Positions 17,731-28,321 of a DNA stretch of 64,000 nucleotides are shown here, piece after piece (positions within the stretch are counted from its first letter, which is position 1; every line of letters starts with the position of its first letter). Made by a program: the position numbers and the translations under genes. Under the pieces are notes generated by a model that was not told where the DNA came from, ran no database searches, and was given only the letters and a program-made list of their open reading frames with translations. The DNA is taken from contig NZ_KV917369.1 in the NCBI RefSeq assembly GCF_002019595.1, positions 90,686 through 154,685 of the forward strand, in the 5' to 3' direction. This DNA is from Priestia abyssalis (GTDB lineage: Bacteria > Bacillota > Bacilli > Bacillales > Bacillaceae_H).

Positions 17731-18747
17731 GTGACGAGAAAGAGAGTTCTTGATGTAGTTGGGTTGAATACATCTTTCTTCACCGATGAAGGTGAAATAC
17801 CAGCAGTTGATCATGTGGATTTTCATATAAATGAAGGCGAAATTCTAGGAATTGTCGGAGAATCAGGGTGTGGAAAAAGTGTAACCTCACTTTCCATCAT
17901 GCAGCTTATCCCAAGTCCTCCTGGTAAGATTACTTCCGGTCATATTTACTTTAAGGGCGAAGACTTAGTCCAAGCATCAGAGAAAAGGATGCGGGAAATA
18001 AGAGGAAATGACATTGCGATGATTTTCCAAGAACCGATGACTTCTCTCAATCCTCTTTTTACGATCGGTAATCAGTTAACAGAAGCGATTCGCATACATA
18101 GAAAATGGGACAAAAAGAAAACGAAAGAACATGTTATCAAAATGCTGAAGCTCGTGGGGCTTCCAAGACCGGAAGAACTGTATGGGGAGTATCCGCATCA
18201 ATTATCAGGAGGCATGCGTCAACGTGTCATGATTGCGATGGCTTTGCTGTGTGACCCGCAAGTGCTCATTGCCGATGAGCCGACAACAGCATTGGATGTA
18301 ACCATTCAGGCACAAATTTTACAGCTGATGAAAGAGCTGAATGAAAAATTAAATACAGCCATTATGCTCATTACGCATGATTTAGGGGTTGTTGCCGAAG
18401 TATGTGACCGGGTCACAGTCATGTATGCCGGGAAAGTAGTAGAAGAGGCGGATGTGCAAACGATTTTTAAAAATCCGAAGCACCCGTATACAAAAGGGCT
18501 TATTCAATCTGTTCCAGATAAGCGTCACAAAAAGGATCATTTATATTCCATTCCAGGAAATGTGCCGAAGCCTGGATCCATTAAGAAAGGCTGTCGCTTT
18601 GCAGGGCGCTGCGAGTATGCCGGCGACCGCTGTTATCAGGAAGATCCTCTTCTTTACGAAGTAGATGGCGCGAAGCACCGTGTACGCTGCTTCTTACATA
18701 CAGAGGAGGGGGTTGAGGCCAATGGCGAAATCGTTACTACAAGTTAA
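17731..18747 (+). CDS. Oligopeptide ABC transporter ATP-binding protein (OppD/DppD type)
   Basis: The first ATPase of a peptide-type importer, about 338 residues. It has Walker A GESGCGKS, Q-loop FQEPMTSLNPL, signature LSGGMRQRVMIAMAL, Walker B VLIADEPTTALDVT and a C-terminal oligopeptide-transporter extension (PYTKGLIQSVP, then a Cys-rich GCRFAGRCEYAGDRCYQEDP that can bind an Fe-S cluster in this family). I prefer the GTG at 17731; a TTG at 17716 is possible, and neither has a strong ribosome site. Gene order is D-F-A-B-C, with the binding protein third. Confidence 0.85.
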   Translation: MTRKRVLDVVGLNTSFFTDEGEIPAVDHVDFHINEGEILGIVGESGCGKSVTSLSIMQLIPSPPGKITSGHIYFKGEDLVQASEKRMREIRGNDIAMIFQEPMTSLNPLFTIGNQLTEAIRIHRKWDKKKTKEHVIKMLKLVGLPRPEELYGEYPHQLSGGMRQRVMIAMALLCDPQVLIADEPTTALDVTIQAQILQLMKELNEKLNTAIMLITHDLGVVAEVCDRVTVMYAGKVVEEADVQTIFKNPKHPYTKGLIQSVPDKRHKKDHLYSIPGNVPKPGSIKKGCRFAGRCEYAGDRCYQEDPLLYEVDGAKHRVRCFLHTEEGVEANGEIVTTS

Positions 18748-19690
18748 AGGATTAAAAAAGCACTTTCCGATTAAAGGCGGTCTATTAAGTAGGGAAATAG
18801 GATCTGTAAAAGCGGTAGACGGTTTAAGTTTTGAAGTGAAAAAGGGCGAGACACTTGGCATTGTAGGAGAAAGCGGATGCGGCAAGTCCACCACGGGGCG
18901 GTTGCTGCTCCGGTTAATCGAGCCTACTGATGGTCAAGTGATTTTCGAAGAAAAAGAGGTTACAAGTTTATCCAATAGTGAAATGCGCAAGTTAAGAAGA
19001 GAAATGCAGATGGTTTTTCAGGATCCATTCGCTTCCCTTAACCCGCGTCATACCATTGAAAAAATATTGGAAGAGCCCCTTATCGTTCATGGAATAGGCA
19101 ATAAGGAAGAACGAAAACAGAAGGTAAGGGAAATGTTGCAAGTGGTCGGTTTGAGCAGTTATCATGCCAATCGCTATCCTCATCAGTTCAGCGGCGGACA
19201 AAGACAGCGCATCGGTATTGCCAGGGCGCTGATGACAAATCCAAAGCTCATCATTGCGGATGAACCGGTATCGGCTCTTGATGTATCTATTCAATCTCAA
19301 GTTCTGAACTTATTGGAGGATCTTCAGAAAGAGTTTCAATTGACCTATATTTTCATCTCGCATGATTTAGGGGTGGTTCGGCATATTTGCAATCGGGTTG
19401 GAGTAATGTATTTAGGGCAGATGGTAGAGCTGGCTGAAAGTGAAAAGCTTTATGAAAAACCGCTTCATCCTTATACCGAAGCGCTGCTTTCGGCAGTGCC
19501 TGTACCTGATCCGGACTTTAAACGCGAGCAAATTGTCCTGCAAGGAGACTTGCCAAGTCCTTCTAACCCTCCTGTTGGCTGTCCTTTTCATACGCGCTGC
19601 GGCAAATGTATGGATATATGCAAAACGGCGCGCCCTGAATTGAAAGAGGTTGCACCTGATCATTTTGTTGCCTGTCATCTTTATGAGTAA
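18722..19690 (+). CDS. Oligopeptide ABC transporter ATP-binding protein (OppF/DppF type)
   Basis: The second ATPase, 322 residues. It contains Walker A GESGCGKST, Q-loop FQDPFASLNPR, signature FSGGQRQRIGIARAL, Walker B IIADEPVSALDVS and the same cysteine-bearing C-terminal tail (GCPFHTRCGKCMDICKTARP). The ATG at 18722 overlaps the upstream gene by 26 bases and has GAGGAGGGGG in front, so translation is probably coupled. It pairs with the 17731 ATPase to power the 21520/22537 permeases. Confidence 0.88.
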   Translation: MAKSLLQVKGLKKHFPIKGGLLSREIGSVKAVDGLSFEVKKGETLGIVGESGCGKSTTGRLLLRLIEPTDGQVIFEEKEVTSLSNSEMRKLRREMQMVFQDPFASLNPRHTIEKILEEPLIVHGIGNKEERKQKVREMLQVVGLSSYHANRYPHQFSGGQRQRIGIARALMTNPKLIIADEPVSALDVSIQSQVLNLLEDLQKEFQLTYIFISHDLGVVRHICNRVGVMYLGQMVELAESEKLYEKPLHPYTEALLSAVPVPDPDFKREQIVLQGDLPSPSNPPVGCPFHTRCGKCMDICKTARPELKEVAPDHFVACHLYE

Positions 19691-19753
19691 AACAAAGGAG
19701 AAGATGGTAGATAGCATTAATGATAGATATATAAAATAAGAGGGGGATTTCAA

Positions 19754-21352
19754 ATGAAGAGAAAGTGGTATGCTTTAGTACTCGTTTTCGTATTGACACT
19801 TTCCATGGCTCTTGTTGGATGCAGTAAGTCAGAGTCAACGGGAAGCGGATCGAAAGAAGGCGAGAAGCAAGAAGGCGGCAATAAACAAGATACACTTGTA
19901 TTTGGCCGCGGTGGAGATACAGTATCATTAGACCCTGCGACGGCAACAGATGGTGAGTCGTTCAAGGTAACAAAAAACTTATTTAACACGTTAATCGAGT
20001 TTGGCGAGCAAGATACAGAATTGAATCCTGGGCTTGCTAAAGAATGGTCTGTTTCTGAAGATGGTTTAACGTATACGCTTAAACTTCAAGAGGGAATTAA
20101 ATTCCACGACGGTACAGACTTTAATGCAGAAGCCGTCGTATTCAACTTTAACCGCTGGAAAGCAGGTAACAAAGAGCAGTTCTATTATTACAACTCTCAA
20201 TTTGGCGATGTTATTCAAGAAGTAAAGGCAGTTGATCCGGCTACAGTAGAGTTTAAGCTAAGCCGTCCATTGGCTCCATTCTTCAAAAACTTGGCGATGT
20301 CGCCGTTTGCAATTTCATCTCCGGCAGCCGTTGAAAAATACGGTGACAAATATAATGAAAATCCTGTGGGTACAGGGGCATTTAAATTTAAAGAGTGGAA
20401 ACGCAACGATCGTATCGTTATCGTGAAAAACGAAGAATTTTGGATGGATGGTCTTCCAAAATTAAACCAAGTTATTTTCAAAGTTATTCCTGAAAATTCA
20501 GCTCGTTTAAATGCATTAAAAACAGGTGAAGTAGATTTAATTGATGGCGTTAATTTTACGGATGTTCCTGGAATTGAAAGTGATTCTAACTTACAAACAT
20601 TCTTCCGTCCATCTTTGAACGTGGCTTACTTGGGATTAACATCTACAAGAGGTCCGTTAAAAGATAAAAAGGTTCGTCAAGCATTGAACCATGCAGTTGA
20701 TAAAAAAGCATTAGTAGAGGCATTCTTTGCTGGTGAAGCAACTCCGGCGATCAATCCAATGCCGGAAGTAGTAGAAGGCTATAATGACAGCATCGAAGAT
20801 TATCCATTTGATTTAGAAAAGGCAAAACAATTATTAGAAGAAGCCGGCTATCCGGACGGTTTTGAGATGGAACTATGGGCAATGCCTGTACCGCGTCCAT
20901 ATATGCCGGATGGTCAGAAAGTAGCGGAAGCCCTTCAAGCCAACTTTGCAAAAATCGGTGTAAAAGCTAAAATCGTCACATATGAGTGGGCTACTTACTT
21001 AGATAAAGCACGCGCTGGTGAAGCTGATTCCTTCTTGCTTGGATGGACTGGCGATAACGGTGATGCAGATAACTTCTTATATGTATTATTAGACAAAGAT
21101 TCAATCGGCAGCAATAACTACACTTACTATCAGAATGACGAAGTTCATGACTTGTTCATTCAAGCCCAAACAGAAGTAGATCCTGCGAAGCGAAATGAAT
21201 TATATCAAAAAGCACAAGAAATTATTAAAGACGATGCTCCTTGGGTACCTCTTGTGCATTCAAAACCAGCGTTAGCAGGTAAAGCGAACATTACTGGATT
21301 TAAAGCACACCCAACTGGTTCTGATGAATTAGGGACAGTGGAGTTTCAGTAA
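19754..21352 (+). CDS. Peptide ABC transporter substrate-binding lipoprotein
   Basis: A family-5 extracellular solute-binding protein of 532 residues. The signal peptide ends in a lipobox (ALVGC, Cys23), so the mature protein is lipid-anchored outside the membrane. A Ser/Gly/Lys/Glu-rich linker follows, then the SBP_bac_5 domain with LVFGRGGDTVSLDPATATDG near its start and KVRQALNHAVDKKALVEAFF in the middle. Ligands of such proteins include di- and oligopeptides, nickel and other small molecules, and the sequence alone does not decide. The ribosome site is AGAGGGGGATTTCAA. It is separated from the permease genes by a bipartite hairpin element. Confidence 0.88.
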   Translation: MKRKWYALVLVFVLTLSMALVGCSKSESTGSGSKEGEKQEGGNKQDTLVFGRGGDTVSLDPATATDGESFKVTKNLFNTLIEFGEQDTELNPGLAKEWSVSEDGLTYTLKLQEGIKFHDGTDFNAEAVVFNFNRWKAGNKEQFYYYNSQFGDVIQEVKAVDPATVEFKLSRPLAPFFKNLAMSPFAISSPAAVEKYGDKYNENPVGTGAFKFKEWKRNDRIVIVKNEEFWMDGLPKLNQVIFKVIPENSARLNALKTGEVDLIDGVNFTDVPGIESDSNLQTFFRPSLNVAYLGLTSTRGPLKDKKVRQALNHAVDKKALVEAFFAGEATPAINPMPEVVEGYNDSIEDYPFDLEKAKQLLEEAGYPDGFEMELWAMPVPRPYMPDGQKVAEALQANFAKIGVKAKIVTYEWATYLDKARAGEADSFLLGWTGDNGDADNFLYVLLDKDSIGSNNYTYYQNDEVHDLFIQAQTEVDPAKRNELYQKAQEIIKDDAPWVPLVHSKPALAGKANITGFKAHPTGSDELGTVEFQ

Positions 21353-21378
21353 TCCATAATTAGCTTTATGATTTTTGG

Positions 21379-21486
21379 AAAATGGACCGTCAACTAAAAC
21401 CTTTGATATTAATAGGTTTACATGACGGTCCATTTTGCAGGGGTGACCCAAGAGGGGTTGTTTTTCCCCTTTTGGGTCACCCCTTT
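21379..21486. repeat. Bipartite palindromic element, copy 4, inside the peptide-transporter operon
   Basis: The arms are AAAATGGACCGTCA / TGACGGTCCATTTT (21379-21436) and GGGGTGACCCAAGAGGGG / CCCCTTTTGGGTCACCCC (21440-21483), then TTTTCC. It lies between the binding-protein and permease genes, where it would lower permease expression relative to the binding protein. Confidence 0.8.
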
Positions 21487-21519
21487 TCCTACTATCTCTC
21501 ATGAGAAAGAAGTGATGAT

Positions 21520-22524
21520 ATGTTTTCTTATATTATACGAAGGATTTTAATGCTGATACCGGTTTTACTAGGTTTATCGCTTGTTGTCTTTTTTATGATT
21601 CGCGCTATTCCAGGTAACCCGGCCCAAGTTATTTTAGGACAATTGGCAACGGAAGAGGCTATTGAAGCTTTGACTAAAGAGCTTGGGTTGGATCAGCCTT
21701 GGTATACGCAGTACTTTCATTACCTAAGTGGTTTATTAACGGGAGATTTGGGAGACTCTCTTCGAACGAAATCTCCAATCAGTGAAGAAATGCTGCCTTA
21801 CTTAGCGGCTACATTGGAGTTAGCGGTTGTCGCATTATTGATTGCAGTAGTAATTGGCGTGAATGCTGGTATTATTAGCGCGTGGTTCCAAAATTCATGG
21901 TTTGATTATGCTGCCATGCTGCTGGCTTTAATCGGGGTTTCAATGCCAATCTTCTGGCTTGGACTGATGGAACAATGGGTATTTTCTATTCAACTGGAAG
22001 CACTTCCGACTTCTGGAAGAGAAGATGTGCGTAATCCCATTGAGGCCATTACGAATCTCTATCTCATTGACACGCTGATTCAAGGGCGGATGGATCAATT
22101 CGTTCAAGTTTTGCAGCACCTCATTTTACCGAGCTTTGCTTTAGCGACCATTCCGATGGCGATCATTGCCCGCATTACACGTTCAAGCATGCTTGAAGTG
22201 ATGCGTTCCGATTACATTCGTACAGCGAGAGCGAAAGGGTTAAGAATGTTTTGGGTTGTTTATAAGCACTCATTAAAGAATGCAATCATTCCGATTATTA
22301 CGATTATTGGTTTGCAGTTAGGATTATTGCTTGGCGGTGCGATTTTGACAGAAACGATCTTCAGCTGGCCTGGAATTGGACGCTACATTTACGAGGCAAT
22401 TGGTTTCCGTGATTATCCTGTTATCCAGTCAGGCATTCTTGTGATTGCCGTTATTTTTGTACTCATCAATTTGATTGTTGATATTCTTTATGCGGCAATT
22501 GACCCGCGAATCAAGTATAACTAG
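21520..22524 (+). CDS. Peptide ABC transporter permease (DppB/OppB type)
   Basis: A 334-residue inner-membrane permease with about six transmembrane segments. The N-terminal YIIRRILMLIPVLLGLSLVV is typical of the DppB family, and the EAA loop appears as DYIRTARAKGLRMFWVVYKH near residue 230. It ends in the family's LVDILYAAIDPRIKYN. It follows the binding-protein gene after a bipartite hairpin element and overlaps functionally with the next permease (13-base gap). Confidence 0.9.
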   Translation: MFSYIIRRILMLIPVLLGLSLVVFFMIRAIPGNPAQVILGQLATEEAIEALTKELGLDQPWYTQYFHYLSGLLTGDLGDSLRTKSPISEEMLPYLAATLELAVVALLIAVVIGVNAGIISAWFQNSWFDYAAMLLALIGVSMPIFWLGLMEQWVFSIQLEALPTSGREDVRNPIEAITNLYLIDTLIQGRMDQFVQVLQHLILPSFALATIPMAIIARITRSSMLEVMRSDYIRTARAKGLRMFWVVYKHSLKNAIIPIITIIGLQLGLLLGGAILTETIFSWPGIGRYIYEAIGFRDYPVIQSGILVIAVIFVLINLIVDILYAAIDPRIKYN

Positions 22525-22536
22525 GGAGGCACATTC

Positions 22537-23436
22537 ATGGCAGAATTAGCAAGAAATGATGCACCATTGAATTCGACCGTACAGCAAGGCATGGCCGTTT
22601 CGCCATGGAAAGAGGCTTGGAAAGGATTTCGAAAAAATAAACTGGCACTTGTTGGGGCTTTTATCGTACTATTCTTCATCCTATTAGCTGCATTTGCACC
22701 GATGATTGCACCGCAAGGAATTAATGAACAAGATTTAGCGAAGAGACTGCAGCCGCCTTCTAGTGAGCATTGGTTCGGGACCGATGATTTTGGCCGTGAT
22801 ATTTTGTCCCGGGTCATTTATGGAGCAAGAATCTCCTTATGGGTTGGATTTTTCTCTGTATTAGGTTCTGTTGTGGTGGGGACGATACTCGGGATTGTAG
22901 CCGGTTATTACGGCAAATGGGTAGATACCGTGATTTCGCGTGTTTTTGATATTATGCTGGCATTTCCAAGCATTCTATTGGCGATTGGGGTTGTAGCGGT
23001 ATTAGGTCCGTCATTGCAAAACGCCCTTATTGCCATTGCCATTATTAACATTCCGAACTTTGGACGTTTAATTCGCTCGAAGGTATTAAGCGTAAAACAG
23101 GAAGAATACATTATGGCGGCGAAAGCAATTGGAATGAGTGATGCGAGGATTTTATTTTCACACATTTTGCCAAACAGTATGACCCCTATTATCGTCCAAG
23201 GAACTCTTGCCATTGCGACAGCCATCATTGAAGCGGCAGCGCTTGGATTTTTGGGGCTCGGTGCACAACCGCCTAATCCGGAATGGGGGAAAATGCTTGC
23301 CGACTCCAAGCAATTTTTAGTACAGGCCCCTTGGACCATGATTTTCCCTGGTTTAGCCATTATGCTGGTCGTATTAGGCTTTAACTTGATGGGTGATGGT
23401 CTTCGCGATGCCCTCGATCCACGAATGAAAAGTTAA
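22537..23436 (+). CDS. Peptide ABC transporter permease (DppC/OppC type)
   Basis: The second permease, 299 residues. The cytoplasmic N-terminus is followed by FRKNKLALVGAFIVLFFIL, then FGTDDFGRDILSRVIYGARI, a DppC-family hallmark, and the EAA loop EYIMAAKAIGMSDARILFSH. The ATG follows GGGAGGCACATTC. It is the last gene of the transporter operon; a small hairpin (23451-23477) and a bipartite element follow. Confidence 0.9.
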   Translation: MAELARNDAPLNSTVQQGMAVSPWKEAWKGFRKNKLALVGAFIVLFFILLAAFAPMIAPQGINEQDLAKRLQPPSSEHWFGTDDFGRDILSRVIYGARISLWVGFFSVLGSVVVGTILGIVAGYYGKWVDTVISRVFDIMLAFPSILLAIGVVAVLGPSLQNALIAIAIINIPNFGRLIRSKVLSVKQEEYIMAAKAIGMSDARILFSHILPNSMTPIIVQGTLAIATAIIEAAALGFLGLGAQPPNPEWGKMLADSKQFLVQAPWTMIFPGLAIMLVVLGFNLMGDGLRDALDPRMKS

Positions 23437-23450
23437 TTAGAGTATAGATT

Positions 23451-23477
23451 TGGACCTTAAAAAAAGGTCCATTTTTA
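23451..23477 (+). terminator. Terminator after the peptide transporter operon
   Basis: TGGACCTT / AAGGTCCA with an all-A loop, followed by TTTTTATTG. Confidence 0.75.
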
Positions 23478-23486
23478 TTGAAATAA

Positions 23487-23590
23487 TGAAAGGCCCCGTC
23501 ACGAAATCCTGATTTTATTGGATTTTCATGATGGGGCCTTTCAGAAAGACGACTTAGAAGAGGTGTTTTTACCCTTTTGAGTCCTCCTCA
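23487..23590. repeat. Bipartite palindromic element, copy 5 (second hairpin decayed)
   Basis: The first hairpin is intact (TGAAAGGCCCCGTCA / TGATGGGGCCTTTCA, 23487-23543, with AAATCC...GGATTT inside). The second (GACGACTTAGAAGAGG versus CCTTTTGAGTCCTCC) has several mismatches. It lies between the convergent permease and sucD genes. Confidence 0.75.
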
Positions 23591-23634
23591 TTTTGTTAAT
23601 ACATATATATAAGCTGAAATTTTCTTATTCCATT

Positions 23635-24537
23635 TTAATGTGTTTTACAAGCCTCATAAATTCCTTTTTCTTTTAAGACGGAGATGAGCGTTTCACCCAT
23701 GACTGAAGGTGTTTCAGCCACTTTAATGCCGCACTCGTTCATCGTTTTGATTTTTTCAGCAGCTGTCCCTTTACCGCCTGAGATGATTGCGCCCGCATGG
23801 CCCATCCGTTTTCCTGGAGGGGCTGTTTGGCCGCCGATAAAGCCGACAACCGGCTTCGTCATGTTCGCTTTCACCCATTCAGCCGCTTCTTCTTCGGCTG
23901 TTCCGCCGATTTCACCAATCATGATGACCGCATAGGTTTCGTCATCTTCGTTAAATGCTTTTAATACATCGATGAAGTTGGTGCCGTTGACAGGGTCTCC
24001 CCCGATTCCAACCGCTGTTGATTGACCAACGCCCGCTTCTGATAATTGATGAACGGCTTCATATGTTAACGTACCAGAGCGTGAGACAACCCCTACATGG
24101 CCTTTCTTATGAATGTAACCTGGCATGATGCCGATTTTACATTCTTCCGGTGTAATCACACCCGGGCAGTTAGGGCCTACAAGGCGAGTCTTTTTCCCTT
24201 CCATATAACGCTTCACTTTCACCATATCCAACACTGGAATCTGTTCGGTGATACAAATCACTAAATCTAGTTCAGCGTCTACCGCTTCTAAAATCGCATC
24301 TGCGGCAAATGGAGCCGGAACATAAATGACAGAAGCACTCGCACCTGTTTTTTCGACGGCTTCGACCACCGTATTGAAAACAGGCACTCCTTCTACTTCT
24401 GTACCGCCTTTTCCTGGTGAAGTACCGCCGACAATTTTCGTACCGTATTCTAGCATTTGCTTTGTATGGAACAAAGCAGTTGAACCAGTGATCCCTTGAA
24501 CAATCACTTTTGTATCTTGATTAATAAAAACGCTCAT
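23635..24537 (-). CDS. sucD: Succinyl-CoA ligase, alpha subunit
   Basis: With SucC this interconverts succinyl-CoA and succinate while making a nucleoside triphosphate. The 300-residue protein has the CoA-binding N-terminus ([33 protein letters not shown]), GPNCPGVI, and GHAGAI with the phosphorylated histidine at residue 247. The ATG at 24537 is chosen; the preceding TTG gives an extra Met only. It is separated from sucC by a 121-base dispersed repeat, unusual for this tight gene pair. In B. subtilis sucCD sits elsewhere (topA region), so this may be a relocated or second copy; its operon mate is a ferredoxin and its divergent neighbour is paaK. Confidence 0.93.
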   Translation of the reverse strand: MSVFINQDTKVIVQGITGSTALFHTKQMLEYGTKIVGGTSPGKGGTEVEGVPVFNTVVEAVEKTGASASVIYVPAPFAADAILEAVDAELDLVICITEQIPVLDMVKVKRYMEGKKTRLVGPNCPGVITPEECKIGIMPGYIHKKGHVGVVSRSGTLTYEAVHQLSEAGVGQSTAVGIGGDPVNGTNFIDVLKAFNEDDETYAVIMIGEIGGTAEEEAAEWVKANMTKPVVGFIGGQTAPPGKRMGHAGAIISGGKGTAAEKIKTMNECGIKVAETPSVMGETLISVLKEKGIYEACKTH

Positions 24538-24594
24538 CAATAGTCCCCTGCCTTTCTTATCTCCTACGAGAATCTATATCTTGACCCTCTGTGT

Positions 24595-24715
24595 CATGTC
24601 CAGCTCCAGCGCCCAGCCTCTCGAGTCGCTTCAGCTTTCATAGCGAAGACAAAGAACGTCTTCGCTATGAAAGCTTCCAGCGCTTGTCGGGGCTAAACGG
24701 GCGCTTGCGCTTTTC
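24595..24715. repeat. Dispersed CCAGCTCCAGCGC repeat, long form, inside sucC-sucD
   Basis: Outer blocks (ATGTCCAGCTCCAGCGC and CGCTTGTCGGGGCTAAAC) are the same as at 15402-15454. Between them lie TCTCGAGTCGCTTCAGC and a 19-bp inverted repeat AGCTTTCATAGCGAAGAC / GTCTTCGCTATGAAAGCT. The repeat abuts the sucC stop codon (24716-24718) without a spacer. Confidence 0.8.
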
Positions 24716-25876
24716 TTACCCTACAAGTGAAACGATTTTTTCAGCACCGTCTGCCATAGAGGTCGCTGCTGTAATATTTAAGCCAGACTCTTCTAGAATC
24801 TTCTTACCTAAATCAACATTCGTACCTTCTAAACGTACGACTAAAGGTAGGTTTAAGCCTACTTGCTTCGTTGCTTCTACGACACCTTGAGCAATCACAT
24901 CACACTTCATGATCCCACCGAAGATGTTGACGAAAATCCCTTTTACATTTTCGTCTGAAAGAATGATTTTAAACGCTTCTGTTACTTTTTCCGCTGTCGC
25001 GCCGCCGCCTACATCAAGGAAGTTAGCAGGATCTCCGCCGTAATGCTTAATAATGTCCATGGTAGACATCGCAAGCCCGGCACCATTGACCATACAACCG
25101 ATGTTTCCATCTAATGAAATATAGCTTAAATCGTATTTGGATGCTTCGATTTCTTTTGGATCTTCTTCTTCTAAATCGCGATATTCCAATACATCTTTTT
25201 GACGATATAACGCATTGGAATCAAAGTTTAATTTTGCGTCAAGCGCCATGACTTTTCCGTCTCCCGTTGTCACGAGCGGATTAATTTCTGCAATGGAGCA
25301 GTCTTTTTCAACAAACGCTTGGTATAAGCCCATCATGAATTTCACGGCTTGTCCCACTAATTCTTTTGGAATGTTAATATTGAAAGCCAGTCTGCGAGCC
25401 TGGAAGCCTTGTAATCCGACAACTGGATCGATGACTTCTTTGAAGATTTTTTCAGGCGTTTTTTCTGCTACCTCTTCAATCTCTGTACCGCCTTCTTCTG
25501 ATCCCATCATAACAACACGTGACGTGGCACGATCCAATACTAAACCAATGTAATATTCTTTCTGAATATCGCAGCCTTCTTCTATTAATAAGCGTTTAAC
25601 TTCTTTTCCTTCCGGTCCTGTTTGGTGGGTGACAAGTGTCTTGCCTAAAATCTCTTCCGCATATAAACGTACTTCTTGAAGATTTTTCGCTACTTTCACA
25701 CCGCCGGCCTTTCCGCGTCCACCAGCATGGATTTGCGCTTTCACTACACATACATCTGTGCTTAACTGTTGAGCGGCTTCTATTGCTTCTTCTACAGAGA
25801 AAGCGACGAGTCCGTTCGGAACAGATACACCATATTTTCTCAAAATCTCTTTTCCTTGGTACTCATGAATATTCAT
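24716..25876 (-). CDS. sucC: Succinyl-CoA ligase, beta subunit
   Basis: 386 residues, full length. The ATP-grasp N-terminal domain starts [17 protein letters not shown], and [17 protein letters not shown] is the nucleotide-binding loop. EINPLV marks the active-site region, and the C-terminal flavodoxin-like domain has [19 protein letters not shown]. The strong ribosome site AGGAGGATGAATC lies only 18 bases after the ferredoxin stop, so fer-sucC-sucD forms one minus-strand unit. In the paa context it could drain the succinyl-CoA made by phenylacetate breakdown (inference). Confidence 0.94.
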   Translation of the reverse strand: MNIHEYQGKEILRKYGVSVPNGLVAFSVEEAIEAAQQLSTDVCVVKAQIHAGGRGKAGGVKVAKNLQEVRLYAEEILGKTLVTHQTGPEGKEVKRLLIEEGCDIQKEYYIGLVLDRATSRVVMMGSEEGGTEIEEVAEKTPEKIFKEVIDPVVGLQGFQARRLAFNINIPKELVGQAVKFMMGLYQAFVEKDCSIAEINPLVTTGDGKVMALDAKLNFDSNALYRQKDVLEYRDLEEEDPKEIEASKYDLSYISLDGNIGCMVNGAGLAMSTMDIIKHYGGDPANFLDVGGGATAEKVTEAFKIILSDENVKGIFVNIFGGIMKCDVIAQGVVEATKQVGLNLPLVVRLEGTNVDLGKKILEESGLNITAATSMADGAEKIVSLVG

Positions 25877-25894
25877 GATTCATCCTCCTGCCAT

Positions 25895-26898
<1,004 letters not shown>

Positions 26899-28224
26899 AT
26901 GATTATTCATGACGTTGAAACGTATTCGCAAAGGGAAATGAAAGCGCTACAATTGGAACGCTTAAAGGAAACAGTAAAAAGAGTGACTGCTAAAGTACCT
27001 TTTTATCAAGAAAAGTTTAATGAACTTAATATAACAGTAGAAGATATCCAAACTATAGAGGACGTACGTAAACTGCCATTTACCAAAAAAGAAGCTTTAC
27101 GCGAAAATTATCCTTTCAACTTATTTGCTGTAGATATGAAAGATGTGGTTCGTATACATGCTTCTTCGGGCACGAGCGGAAAGCCAACGGTAGTGGGCTA
27201 TACAAAGAATGATATTGATAATTGGGCCGACATGGTTGCCCGTGCCATTGCACTTGCAGGGGGAGAACCAGGCGGTGTGTTCCAGAATGCTTACGGATAT
27301 GGGTTGTTTACAGGCGGATTAGGGATCCATTATGGAGCGGAAAGGCTTGGCATGGCAACCGTTCCAATCTCCGGAGGAAATACAGAGCGCCAAATTACGG
27401 TTATTGAAGACTTTAAACCAACCGTCATTGCTGGCACACCTTCTTATATTTTGAAGGTTGCTGAAGAAATGGAGGAAATGGGGAAAGCTCCAAAAAACAG
27501 CTCTTTAAAATTTGGTATCTTCGGGGCGGAGCCTTGGTCTGAGGAAATGCGCAAAGTGTTAGAAGAAAAGTTTGGTATTAAAGCTTGTGATATTTATGGA
27601 TTAAGTGAAGTAATGGGACCAGGTGTAGCCATGGAATGTCATGAAGCACAAGATGGCTTGCATATAGCGGATGATCATTTTATTGTGGAAGTCATTAATC
27701 CTGATACTCTCGAGCCCGTAGCGGATGGAGAAGAAGGAGAATTAGTATTTACCAGCTTAACGAAAGAAGCATTCCCGGTTATTCGTTATCGCACAGGGGA
27801 TATAGCTTCTATTACAAGAGAAACCTGTAAATGCGGCAGAACAACGACGAGAATGTCGCGTATAAAAGGCCGTATCGATGACATGCTTATCATACGAGGG
27901 GTAAATGTATTCCCGTCTGAGATCGAACATTTCTTAATCCAAATTGAAGAATTGGCACCGCATTACCAAATTAGATTACGTCGTGAAGGTACGTTAGATG
28001 TAGTCGAGTTACATGTTGAAGCCACTGAAGAGATTCACCAACAAGTAAACGGCGACATGCAGCATGAGCATATTCAATTCATTATGAAAAAAGTACAGCA
28101 CTCCATGAAAAATAATTGTTTAGTGAGCATGAAGGTGAAAGTGCTGGCTCCAAGAAGCATTCCTAGATCTGAAGGAAAAGCAGTCCGTATTGTAGATGAG
28201 CGAAAAACGGCAATAACTGTATAA
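26899..28224 (+). CDS. paaK: Phenylacetate-CoA ligase
   Basis: This activates phenylacetate to phenylacetyl-CoA with ATP, the entry step of the aerobic hybrid pathway. The 441-residue adenylate-forming enzyme has the P-loop SSGTSGKPTVVGYT, an AYGYGLFTGGLG segment, the adenylation motifs GAEPWSEEMR and DIYGLSEVMGPG, YRTGDI, and the hinge-lysine C-terminal domain (IRGVNVFPSEIE). A GGGGATGGAAC ribosome site is present. It is divergent from fer-sucCD. Its own promoter and cre-like site suggest transcription separate from paaA onward, which has a second promoter region. Confidence 0.94.
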   Translation: MIIHDVETYSQREMKALQLERLKETVKRVTAKVPFYQEKFNELNITVEDIQTIEDVRKLPFTKKEALRENYPFNLFAVDMKDVVRIHASSGTSGKPTVVGYTKNDIDNWADMVARAIALAGGEPGGVFQNAYGYGLFTGGLGIHYGAERLGMATVPISGGNTERQITVIEDFKPTVIAGTPSYILKVAEEMEEMGKAPKNSSLKFGIFGAEPWSEEMRKVLEEKFGIKACDIYGLSEVMGPGVAMECHEAQDGLHIADDHFIVEVINPDTLEPVADGEEGELVFTSLTKEAFPVIRYRTGDIASITRETCKCGRTTTRMSRIKGRIDDMLIIRGVNVFPSEIEHFLIQIEELAPHYQIRLRREGTLDVVELHVEATEEIHQQVNGDMQHEHIQFIMKKVQHSMKNNCLVSMKVKVLAPRSIPRSEGKAVRIVDERKTAITV

Positions 28225-28321
28225 AACATTAAAATTTTTTAGAATATATTTGATTTTTTTCATAACAATAATTTATAATAACGTTATAAAAGTGTTATAA
28301 AAAAAGAGGGGGAAATAGACG

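Noticed and set aside
22908..23360. A 150-codon minus-strand frame inside the second permease gene
   Set aside because: It is a shadow of the dppC-like gene with no start signals.
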